DNA from: Caldisericaceae bacterium
GTDB taxonomy: Bacteria; Calditrichota; Calditrichia; Calditrichales; Calditrichaceae
DNA length: 6,037 nt
Direction of reading: 5' to 3'
NCBI GenBank assembly: GCA_021160885.1
Contig: JAGHBR010000044.1
Coordinates: 1 to 6,037, forward strand
The notes under the pieces are model-generated. The model was not told the DNA's origin and made no database searches. It worked only from the letters and a program-made list of their open reading frames with translations. Both the position numbers and the translations under genes were made by a program. Shown here in pieces: positions 1-5,986 of this stretch (the first letter of the stretch is position 1; every line of letters starts with the position of its first letter).

Positions 1-27
1 AATATGAGGTGAGCCAGTTTGTTAAAT

Positions 28-79
28 ATCCCCCCTTCAGTTCCCCCCTTATGTAAGGGGGGAAATTAAAAGGGGGGAT
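28..79. repeat. Nested C-run/G-run inverted repeat (MITE-like or intergenic hairpin)
   Basis: There are two perfect 10-base stems, one inside the other. ATCCCCCCTT (28-37) pairs with AAGGGGGGAT (70-79), and TTCCCCCCTT (41-50) pairs with AAGGGGGGAA (55-64) around an ATGT loop. Because the two arms are nearly identical, alternative pairings are also possible. No T-run follows, so it does not look like an intrinsic terminator for either strand. From memory, short elements of this C6/G6 kind are scattered between genes in various bacteria. Calling it mobile is inference. Confidence 0.7.
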
Positions 80-147
80 CTGGTATTAATTATAAACGTA
101 TTTCATAGACATTACAATCCAAATGTTATGTTAAAACATTGGCAATT

Positions 148-200
148 CCCCTTCCCTGCTGGCAGGGAAGGGTGACCGAGGCGAAGACGAGGTCGGAATG
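148..200. repeat. GC-rich hairpin with purine-rich tail, probable dispersed intergenic repeat
   Basis: CCCTTCCCTGC (149-159) and GCAGGGAAGGG (162-172) are a perfect 11-base inverted repeat around TG, so the tip of the folded hairpin would open to a few bases. A tail rich in GA follows, with a possible weak GACC/GGTC pairing (174-177 with 191-194). No U-tract follows, which argues against a simple terminator. The composition differs from the AT-rich surroundings, which suggests an inserted dispersed element, but no second copy exists in this window to prove it. Confidence 0.55.
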
Positions 201-310
201 GGTCGAAACTCGAATTAAGTTAAGAGTATAAGAGTGGAAGGGTTAAGTAGAGTATTTTGATTGAATGGTGGAATAGTTGAATGATTGCATTGGTCAGTGT
301 TGTAGCAATT

Positions 311-423
311 TCATTCAACATTCAAAATTTAAAATTTTTAAAGTGTTTGGAGGATTTCGGTGCCCTTCGGTGGCATATTATTTCAATTGATATTACATTG
401 CCAACGATTAATAACATTGAAAT
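311..423. repeat. Repeat copy A (113 bases, shortened)
   Basis: The first of three head-to-tail copies starts with an (A/T)CATTCAAC-like lead and an AT-rich stretch, then three core heptamers at 346 (degenerate, TTTGGAG), 356 and 366, the last extended to TTCGGTGGC. The tail (375-423) matches the tail of copy B (543-591), including shared ACATTGCCA/ACACTGCCA and CCATTCAAC-type words. Compared with copy B it lacks 48 bases of core repeats, which is exactly two 24-base subunits, plus 7 bases of the AT-rich lead. Confidence 0.75.
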
Positions 424-591
424 CCATTCAACATTGAACATTCAAAATTCAAAATTTCTGAAGTGTTCGGTGTGTTTCGGTGGCTGAAAATCAGTGTTAA
501 TCAGTGGCTAAAATTCAGTGCCATTCGGTGTGATTCGGTGGCCTATTCTGTTATTTAACATTACACTGCCATCGAGTAATTACATTAAAAG
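424..591. repeat. Repeat copy B (168 bases)
   Basis: It begins CCATTCAACATT and continues through a CAAAATT-rich lead to seven core heptamers at 466, 476, 490, 500, 514, 524 and 534. Spacing is 10 bases within a group and 14 between groups. The last heptamer of each group (476, 500, 534) is extended with GGC, and the first two groups are followed by CTGAAA or CTAAAA. It then has the same kind of AT-rich tail as copy A. Its start is 113 bases after that of copy A. Confidence 0.8.
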
Positions 592-720
592 CCATTCAAC
601 ATTCAAAACTCAAAATTCAAAATTTCTGAAGGGTTCGGTGGTTTTCGGTGTGCATCGGTGGCTGAAAATCAGCGTTAATCAGTGGCTAAAATTCAGTGCG
701 AATCTGTGTGAATCAGTGGC
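592..720. repeat. Repeat copy C (tail missing)
   Basis: It starts CCATTCAACATT exactly 168 bases after copy B and has eight core heptamers at 634, 644, 654, 668, 678, 692, 702 and 712. The same 10/14-base spacing applies, with GGC after 654, 678 and 712. It has one 10-base subunit more than copy B in the first group. The AT-rich tail seen in copies A and B is absent: the sequence diverges at 721 into the leader of the kinase gene. The array therefore ends 53 bases before the kinase start codon. Confidence 0.8.
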
Positions 721-773
721 CAAATTAATTCGTACTTTATTTGTAAGCGTCAATATTTCAAAAAAAGGCAAAC

Positions 774-2159
774 ATGCGGTGGTTTAAGCCAGGCTCATTA
801 AAAACACAAACAATTGTCATTTTTACTGCAATTAATATTTTGTTGATTGTTCTGCTGGCCCGCTTCTCCTATTTGTTCGTTAACAATTTGTACCTGGCTC
901 AGTTTCAGGAACAATTGCAAACCAGCCTGCAGGTAATTGATGCTGAACTGGACCATGAATTGTTAAATCTACTGACGCCTCAAAATCAAACACTGGCTGG
1001 CCAATATTTTCAACAAACCTTAAGCCAGCTGGACTCGTTGTTTGATTTAAATAATCTTTTCCTGTTTAATCAGGACTGGCAAATATTAAGCGCCTTGCAG
1101 CGGGACGATGCCATCAGCGGTTTGCTGGTAAACAAAGCATCGCTGCAGCGTTTAAAGGCCGGTCAAACCCATGTCAGCCAGCCTTTTTTAGGTGAGGAAG
1201 GGCAATGGTATTTGTGGGCTTTTAAACGACTCAACTCAAAACATTTCATTGGTTTGCGGGCAAATGCCAACCGACTGGCGGAAATTAATCAACTGGGCAA
1301 TAAATTTCTGTTTTTCGGCCTGGTCGCTTTGTTCCTGACTCTGTTGGCGGCTATCTTCACCGCCCGTTCACTGCATGCGCCAGTCAAAGCTCTGACAGAT
1401 TTCAGTCAGAAAATTGGTCAGGGAGATTTTCACGTCCAACCGCCCGAGTCACGGCTTAAAGAAATCAATCAGCTAAGTCAGGCCCTGAATCAGATGCGCC
1501 AGGCGCTACAACAGCGCGACCAGGAAAAGGAGCAGATGCTGGCTCAAATCGCACACGAACTGCGCAATCCGCTGGGCAGCATTGAACTGTTGATTGGCCT
1601 GGTGCAGGACGACCTGCCGGCTGACCATGCGGATCAGGCTTACCTGCAAAAAGTGTTAACTGAAGTGCGTCATTTAAAAGAACAGATCAACGAATTTTTA
1701 CATTACAGTCGCCCCCGGCCGCCGGAAAAAACGGCCGTTGATTTAAAAGAGCTGACTGAAGAACTGAAAGAACATTTTCTCCCGCAGCTGGAGGAAAAAC
1801 AGGTACAAATTCTGACGCAATTTAAACAATCAACCTTTAATTTTGACCGCGAGCATCTCAAGCAGATTTTAAGTAATCTGGTTCTGAACAGTCTGCAGGC
1901 CATGGATGGTCAGCCTGGTCTTATTATGCTGCGCTGTCAGAACAATCTACTTGAAATTGAAGACAACGGCCCGGGCATTGCGCCTGAAGTGCGGGACCAA
2001 ATTTTTCAACCGTTTTTTACTACAAAAAGCTCGGGCGTGGGGCTTGGACTGACCATTTGCCAGAGATTGTGCCGCTTAAACAACGCGCAAATTGGCTTAG
2101 CCGAAAGCGCCGCCCGGGGCAACACTTTTTTCATCGAATTAAATAAGGAAAGTTCGTAA
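774..2159 (+). CDS. Membrane-bound sensor histidine kinase (NtrB/AtoS/ZraS-like)
   Basis: This 461-residue kinase should autophosphorylate on histidine in response to a periplasmic or membrane signal and pass the phosphate to the regulator encoded 1 base downstream. A basic N-terminus is followed by a first membrane helix (about 12-36), a periplasmic sensor region of roughly 140 residues (possibly Cache-like, uncertain), and a second helix (about 178-198). A HAMP linker follows (about 196-247). The HisKA domain carries the H-box AQIAHELRNPLGS with His261. The HATPase_c domain has the N-box NLVLNSLQAM (Asn368, Asn372), the G1 box DNGPGI (397-402), the F-box FQPFFTTK (411-418) and the G2 box GVGLGL (421-426), so all catalytic boxes look intact. 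No cytoplasmic PAS domain is seen. The ATG at 774 has a modest AAAAGG (763-768) five bases upstream. The sensed ligand is unknown. Confidence 0.95.
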   Translation: MRWFKPGSLKTQTIVIFTAINILLIVLLARFSYLFVNNLYLAQFQEQLQTSLQVIDAELDHELLNLLTPQNQTLAGQYFQQTLSQLDSLFDLNNLFLFNQDWQILSALQRDDAISGLLVNKASLQRLKAGQTHVSQPFLGEEGQWYLWAFKRLNSKHFIGLRANANRLAEINQLGNKFLFFGLVALFLTLLAAIFTARSLHAPVKALTDFSQKIGQGDFHVQPPESRLKEINQLSQALNQMRQALQQRDQEKEQMLAQIAHELRNPLGSIELLIGLVQDDLPADHADQAYLQKVLTEVRHLKEQINEFLHYSRPRPPEKTAVDLKELTEELKEHFLPQLEEKQVQILTQFKQSTFNFDREHLKQILSNLVLNSLQAMDGQPGLIMLRCQNNLLEIEDNGPGIAPEVRDQIFQPFFTTKSSGVGLGLTICQRLCRLNNAQIGLAESAARGNTFFIELNKESS

Positions 2160-2160
2160 C

Positions 2161-3537
2161 ATGAATCACAATAAACTAACCGTTGTTGTGGTAGAAGACA
2201 ACGAGACCATGCGTCTGGGCCTGGTTGAAAATTTGAAACGGGCCGCTTATTCAACCTTTGGCTTTGCTGATGGCCCCTCTGCACTCGACTTTTTAAAACA
2301 TCAGCAGGCTGATCTGCTAATTACTGATTTGCGCATGCAACCGTTAAATGGCTTGCAGGTGTTAACCCAGGCCAAACAGCTTCAACCACAAATTGAAGTG
2401 CTGCTTATTTCCGCCTACGGCACCATCGATGAAGCCGTGCAGGCCATGAAAGACGGCGCTGCGGATTTTTTAACTAAACCTTTTTCTAAAGAAGAATTTT
2501 TACTACGCGTGGCTAATGTAGCGCAAAAAATATTTCAACAGCGCCAAATTGAAAATCTGAAAGCCGAAAACGCCTATTTGAATCAGCAGGTTGCAGATCA
2601 ATTCGGTCCCATTATTGGGCAATCGAAAGCCATGCAGCAAATTTTTCGCCTAATTGAAACCGTGGCCCGTGAAGACAGCCCGGTATTGATTCAGGGCGAA
2701 AGCGGCACTGGTAAGGAACTGGTGGCGCGGGCCATTCATCAGCAAAGTCCACGCGCCGAACAGCCGTTTATCAAGGTAAATTGCGGGGCATTAAACGACA
2801 ACCTGTTAGAAAGCGAGTTGTTCGGTCATGAAAAGGGAGCCTTTACCGGCGCCATTCGTCAGCGCAAGGGACGCTTTGAATTGGCCGATGGCGGCACGCT
2901 TTTTCTGGATGAAATCGGTGATGTTTCGCCGGCATTGCAGGTAAAACTGTTGCGCGTGTTGCAGGAAAAAGAATTCGAACGAGTGGGCGGTGAGACGACT
3001 CTGAAAGTCGATGTGCGCATCATTGCAGCCACCAATCGCAACCTGGAAGAACAAATCGCCAACGGCCAATTTCGTGAAGATTTGTTCTACCGATTGAGCG
3101 TCATTCCCATTCGCCTGCCGGCTTTGCGTGAACGAAAGGAAGACCTGCCTTTGCTGGTTGAACACTTTCTAACAAAGCTCAATGCCCGGCGACACGCTAA
3201 CAAAAAACTCGAACCGGCAGCGCTAGACCTGTTGCAAAACTACAACTGGCCGGGCAATATTCGTGAGCTGCAAAACGTGCTGGAACGGCTGCACATTATT
3301 TGCCCGCAAGAGACCATTCCGGCTCAATTGGTCGCCGCACAGCTCAGCGGTAGCAAAGTACCCTTTGACGATCTGCAAAACTTACCACTGGACGAGGCGC
3401 TTTACCATTTTGAAAAAAAACTGATCATCGAAGCGCTTAAAAAAGCTAATGGAGTAAAGCACCGGGCGGCTAAACTATTAGGCATTGGCACCAGCGCTCT
3501 TTATTACAAGTTGGAAAAATTCGGATTAGGGAAATGA
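2161..3537 (+). CDS. Sigma-54-dependent NtrC-family response regulator
   Basis: This 458-residue protein has the three-domain layout and length usual for NtrC/AtoC/ZraR regulators. The N-terminal receiver (about 5-120) shows the acidic pair Glu12/Asp13, phospho-acceptor Asp56 (ITDLRM), Ser84 and Lys106 (TKPF). The central AAA+ domain (about 148-390) has Walker A GESGTGKE (179-186), the sigma-54 contact loop GAFTGA (226-231), Walker B GGTLFLDE (244-251) and the WPGNIREL motif (363-370). A Fis-type helix-turn-helix closes the protein (about 427-455, with HRAAKLLGI). When phosphorylated by the adjacent kinase it should hydrolyse ATP to open sigma-54 promoters. The start is well supported: AAGGAAAG (2145-2152) lies 8 bases before the ATG, inside the end of the kinase gene. 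Its target promoters are not known from this window. Confidence 0.97.
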   Translation: MNHNKLTVVVVEDNETMRLGLVENLKRAAYSTFGFADGPSALDFLKHQQADLLITDLRMQPLNGLQVLTQAKQLQPQIEVLLISAYGTIDEAVQAMKDGAADFLTKPFSKEEFLLRVANVAQKIFQQRQIENLKAENAYLNQQVADQFGPIIGQSKAMQQIFRLIETVAREDSPVLIQGESGTGKELVARAIHQQSPRAEQPFIKVNCGALNDNLLESELFGHEKGAFTGAIRQRKGRFELADGGTLFLDEIGDVSPALQVKLLRVLQEKEFERVGGETTLKVDVRIIAATNRNLEEQIANGQFREDLFYRLSVIPIRLPALRERKEDLPLLVEHFLTKLNARRHANKKLEPAALDLLQNYNWPGNIRELQNVLERLHIICPQETIPAQLVAAQLSGSKVPFDDLQNLPLDEALYHFEKKLIIEALKKANGVKHRAAKLLGIGTSALYYKLEKFGLGK

Positions 3538-4475
3538 ATAAAACCATCTTTCTTTTAATGGTAATCTGGGCTTTGCTCCGGGGACAAAGCGCTCCTGAGA
3601 ATCGATTTGAAATATTACGTCAGCAATTACTCAAACAAAAACTGCAAACCGGACTGGAACAGCAAGAACTGGAACAACAATTAACGCCTCTGCAGCAGAA
3701 AATTGCTCAGTTACAAAATAAAGAAGACAGTCAGAAAAAACTTGCTGAATTGCAACGCCGGGCTCTTAGTTTATCACGACAAATGATCAAGCTGCAAAAC
3801 TATCTGGATTCCCTGAACCAACAGCTGTCAGCCACCAACCAGATTCTGTACAGGCAATACACACAACAACTTGATTCTTTACAAAACCTCATCCGCCAGG
3901 AGTCTGATCAGACAAAACGCAAAAACCTGTTAAACCAGATGCGAATACTTAATGAAAAGCGCCTGCAAGTTTCTCCTGAACTGGAAAAATTTTCTCTTAA
4001 TATGCAAGTAATTGAGGCACTGGATTTAAATCGTGTTACAGACCCTTCAAAAAAAACAATTTTAATCGATTACCTGCAGAATCTACTTAAAGAAATAGGT
4101 GAACAACAACAAAAGCTGACTCTCAAACACCATGAGTTGGTGCAGATGGTTCGCCTACGGCAAAAGGCCAGCTCCTTTGTCAATGAAATTGACAATACCC
4201 GACTCAGTTCCTCAGTTCCCTTTAAACAAAAGCAACAGACCGGTATTAGACCAACCGGTGTTTCCAGAGACGAATCCTATTCTCAAACATCTACTTCGCT
4301 TCAAACCGAACAACCGATTGCCGTGGTGGATCTCCCGCAAATCGACCAGCTAATTAACCAGACTTTGAAAGGCCAAAATTCTGTGCCCATCGACTCAGTC
4401 TTAAAAAGCATTGAACGGGCCAATCAGATGTTAGAATCTTACAAACAAATCATTCAAAACAAACTTGAACATTAA
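3534..4475 (+). CDS. Exported Gln-rich coiled-coil protein of unknown function
   Basis: I do not recognise this 313-residue protein. The N-terminus (Lys3, then a hydrophobic run at about 4-16, and GQSAPEN) looks like a signal peptide cleaved near residue 20, so the protein is probably periplasmic. Residues about 22-145 are a long heptad-like, charged and Gln-rich stretch predicted by eye as coiled coil, with more helix at 150-215. A Ser/Thr/Gln-rich, probably flexible linker (about 222-262) and a short helical C-terminal part follow. By direct count it has 48 glutamines (about 15%). The start ATG overlaps the regulator stop as ATGA, indicating translational coupling; AGGGA (3528-3532) is very close to it. 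A role as periplasmic spacer, scaffold or adaptor for the kinase or the barrel next door is only inference. Confidence 0.85.
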   Translation: MNKTIFLLMVIWALLRGQSAPENRFEILRQQLLKQKLQTGLEQQELEQQLTPLQQKIAQLQNKEDSQKKLAELQRRALSLSRQMIKLQNYLDSLNQQLSATNQILYRQYTQQLDSLQNLIRQESDQTKRKNLLNQMRILNEKRLQVSPELEKFSLNMQVIEALDLNRVTDPSKKTILIDYLQNLLKEIGEQQQKLTLKHHELVQMVRLRQKASSFVNEIDNTRLSSSVPFKQKQQTGIRPTGVSRDESYSQTSTSLQTEQPIAVVDLPQIDQLINQTLKGQNSVPIDSVLKSIERANQMLESYKQIIQNKLEH

Positions 4476-4480
4476 AGCAC

Positions 4481-5494
4481 ATGCGTTTAAAATCCAGGCA
4501 AATCTTAATTCAGTGCTGGCTTTTTTCTATATTAATTTTTGTACTCCCGTTAAAAGCACAATTTTATGGTGTGCTCCAGTTGGAAGGCGGCATGGCCCGC
4601 TTTAAAAGGCAAAATTTGCACCTGCTAGCCAGGACAAAACTACAAATTGGTCAAAACCTTAAAAAACAAAATATCAGTTTCAAATGGTCTGTTCTTTACC
4701 AACCGGAAATATTCACTTTGCCAGGCAGCACCTTTAGTCAACGATTAAACGGGCAGTTTGCGCTCAATTCTCAGTTTAAAAACTGGTTTTGGGGAATCCA
4801 CTTCCGTAGCCGCTACCAATCCTTTAAAATAGAATCTCAAAGCTACGACTGGCAAAGCAGCGATCTGGTTCTTAATCTCAATTACTGGCAAAAGGCCGAT
4901 TTCCTCTGGCAGGGACAAATCATTCTCTGGTACCGGGACACCCAACAATTTGATCGTCAAACGCTTAATTCAAATATTGTTCGCCTGGGCTTCGGGAAGT
5001 TTCTGCCATGGATTACCATTTACCCCAATTTGTACTTTGAGCAATACAAAATTGAACCACGCTATCACCAGGCAAATAACGATCGGGGGCAACGAAAAGG
5101 TCTGGCTTTGCGTCTGGAACACAACAAAAAATTTTTATTCAGTCTGGATTTTAAAATGCTTTGGCACAACAAAAACGGCTTTACAGCACTAAAGTCAGAG
5201 CAGCAGCTTGATTTGTTGCTGGCTTTCTGGCTAAGGCCCAAATGGGCTTTGCTGATCTTTGCCGAATACAATAATCTTGCCTCTTTTAGCAATGCAAACA
5301 TCAATGTGCTTTCCTACCAGCCCATTAACACGACTAACCATTTGCAAATAAAACTCAGTCATGATTTGGCTATTAATTCCGAATTATTTTTTCGTTTCGG
5401 TTACGAACAGGAAAATCTAATCCAACCTATTGAACACTGGCAATACTGGCAATTTGTTCTGGGAGTAAATAAATCCATCAGGCGAGTTCCTTAA
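4481..5494 (+). CDS. Exported probable outer-membrane beta-barrel protein, function unknown
   Basis: This 337-residue protein starts with a clear signal peptide: basic MRLKSRQ, a hydrophobic core at about 8-24, and a likely cut after LKA at 26. That supports the ATG at 4481 although no good Shine-Dalgarno precedes it. The mature part lacks long hydrophobic helices and is rich in Trp, Tyr and Phe with many alternating polar/hydrophobic segments (for example around 96-110, 127-150, 207-225, 243-262 and 286-308), separated by polar turns. This is the look of a transmembrane beta-barrel. The last predicted strand (about 321-329) is followed by a basic tail KSIRRVP instead of ending in a terminal Phe or Trp, which is unusual for a BAM substrate. 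The gene lies 5 bases after the coiled-coil gene, so it is probably co-transcribed and coupled. No specific family is recognised. Confidence 0.85.
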   Translation: MRLKSRQILIQCWLFSILIFVLPLKAQFYGVLQLEGGMARFKRQNLHLLARTKLQIGQNLKKQNISFKWSVLYQPEIFTLPGSTFSQRLNGQFALNSQFKNWFWGIHFRSRYQSFKIESQSYDWQSSDLVLNLNYWQKADFLWQGQIILWYRDTQQFDRQTLNSNIVRLGFGKFLPWITIYPNLYFEQYKIEPRYHQANNDRGQRKGLALRLEHNKKFLFSLDFKMLWHNKNGFTALKSEQQLDLLLAFWLRPKWALLIFAEYNNLASFSNANINVLSYQPINTTNHLQIKLSHDLAINSELFFRFGYEQENLIQPIEHWQYWQFVLGVNKSIRRVP

Positions 5495-5509
5495 AGAATG
5501 GTCTGATGG
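5475..5509. repeat. Inverted repeat around the stop codon of the barrel gene
   Basis: CCATCAG (5475-5481) and CTGATGG (5503-5509) form a perfect 7-base stem with a 21-base loop that contains the TAA stop at 5492-5494. No T-run follows on the plus strand, so it is not a typical intrinsic terminator. It could stabilise the 3' end of the mRNA or be chance. Confidence 0.3.
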
Positions 5510-5755
5510 TGAAAAAGTTAAACGGTTTATTGGTTGATATGTTTAATAGTTTTACTGTCGAATGTATACTTTTAAATGCAAAGATTACTTGTCTCCCGGG
5601 CATCGCTTTTTTCAATTAAAAGTAGCCTGGAAAAATGATTTTGCTAAATTTGGAGATTTTCTTTTTGCAAGCAATTCATAGGTTTACCATTAAAGTGATT
5701 GGCATGCTCGTTTTCCCCTTCCGTCTAACCTTTTGAAAACGAAAGGAGTTTAATC
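5495..5755. other. AT-rich intergenic stretch with only weak coding signals
   Basis: Between the barrel gene and the DsrE-like remnant lie about 260 AT-rich bases. They hold one 39-codon frame (5562-5681) and a few shorter frames with no ribosome-binding site. An 8-base inverted repeat, TCGTTTTC (5708-5715) with GAAAACGA (5735-5742), sits just before the AAAGGAG at 5742-5748. No clear terminator follows the operon: no GC-rich stem plus T-run was found. Confidence 0.6.
5562..5681 (+). CDS. Doubtful 39-residue ORF, possible gene fragment
   Basis: ATG at 5562 opens a 39-codon frame ending TAG at 5679-5681. The translation begins MYTFKCKDYLSPGHRFF and ends KFGDFLFASNS. Its mixed, globular-looking composition (Lys, Asp, aromatic residues, little low complexity) is more protein-like than neighbouring frames. 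No Shine-Dalgarno is visible before it and the frame carries no recognisable domain, so it may be the remnant of a longer decayed gene or chance. An in-frame TAG at 5547-5549 closes it upstream. Confidence 0.2.
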   Translation: MYTFKCKDYLSPGHRFFQLKVAWKNDFAKFGDFLFASNS

Positions 5756-5986
5756 ATAGACAAAATTGCCATCGCCATTTTTGAAGGGGCCGGCACCAAA
5801 TGGATTGGCGAGTTGGAAAAAGAAGATCATAAGCTGCATCAGCTCTATTTACAAATAAAGCCGCATATTACCGGTGTTTGTTCTTTTTGTGTATAGCTTT
5901 TTGACGTTCTAAACAGCAGCCTTGCCCTTCTTGCTGAATCGAAAAATCACCCCAGTTTGCGGAATCTGGTAATTAATGGTTTTTAA
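5756..5986 (+). pseudogene. Decayed DsrE-family gene remnant
   Basis: One frame runs from 5756 to a TAA at 5984-5986, interrupted by a TAG at 5894-5896. Before the TAG it reads IDKIAIAIFEGAGTKWIG and then HKLHQLY...ITGVCSFC; after it FDVLNSSLALLAES...HPSLRNLVINGF. From memory this matches small DsrE-family proteins (about 110-120 residues) with GAGTKW, HKLH-LY, GVC-x-x-C-A-x-x-F-x-V and HPS-x-x-x-LV-x-x-GY motifs. Three lesions are visible or inferred. The codon after a good AAAGGAG (5742-5748) is ATA, where ATG would be expected. About 30-40 residues that normally lie between the first strand and the GAGTKW part appear deleted. The TAG breaks the frame, and the usual ending after GY/GF is also cut. 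The intact family acts in or near cytoplasmic sulfur relay, but most members are uncharacterised. No other cause (sequencing error, recoding) is excluded. Confidence 0.6.

Larger units (their letters stand above)
1..773. other. Gene-free, repeat-rich region upstream of the operon
   Basis: No convincing gene lies in these 773 bases. The stretch holds a nested C-run/G-run hairpin (28-79), a GC-rich hairpin with a GA-rich tail (148-200), a short AT-rich part with near-repeats of TTGAATGRT at 261-269 and 278-286, the phased repeat array (311-720), and a 53-base AT-rich leader (721-773) in front of the kinase gene. Two open frames here (281-487 and 518-787) merely translate the repeats. An operon promoter probably sits between the array and position 773, but no clear -35/-10 pair or sigma-54 -24/-12 site could be picked out by eye. 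Confidence 0.75.

Noticed and set aside
281..487. 68-codon plus-strand frame in the repeat array
   Set aside because: It simply translates copies A and B of the repeat (recurring NIQN-KFLK words), with no ribosome-binding site and no domain.
311..720. CRISPR array
   Set aside because: The repeated units are imperfect and built from nested 10- and 24-base words. There are no unique spacers of constant length between identical repeats and no cas genes nearby.
518..787. 89-codon plus-strand frame that overlaps the kinase start by 14 bases
   Set aside because: It translates copies B and C of the repeat in the same frame as the previous one because 168 is divisible by 3. Low-complexity content; not a leader peptide or gene.
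2806..3165. 119-codon minus-strand frame inside the regulator gene
   Set aside because: It lies opposite the intact AAA+ domain with GAFTGA and Walker B motifs, and its translation has no recognisable features. It is a shadow frame.
4132..4353. 73-codon plus-strand frame inside the coiled-coil gene
   Set aside because: It is fully contained in a longer gene with a signal peptide and coupled start, and the translation has no features of its own.
5699..5715. Possible sigma-54 promoter starting TTGGCATG
   Set aside because: The -24 half resembles the consensus, but at the required spacing the -12 position reads TT (5713-5714) instead of GC.
5708..5742. 8-base inverted repeat before the DsrE remnant as a regulatory hairpin
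   Set aside because: The stem is short with a 19-base loop and no T-run. In an AT-rich stretch of this size such a repeat can arise by chance, so I list no function.
5894..5896. In-frame TAG read as pyrrolysine or other recoding
   Set aside because: The same frame also lacks a normal start codon and appears to miss an N-terminal segment. Several lesions together fit gene decay better than recoding, and no pyrrolysine genes are in the window.
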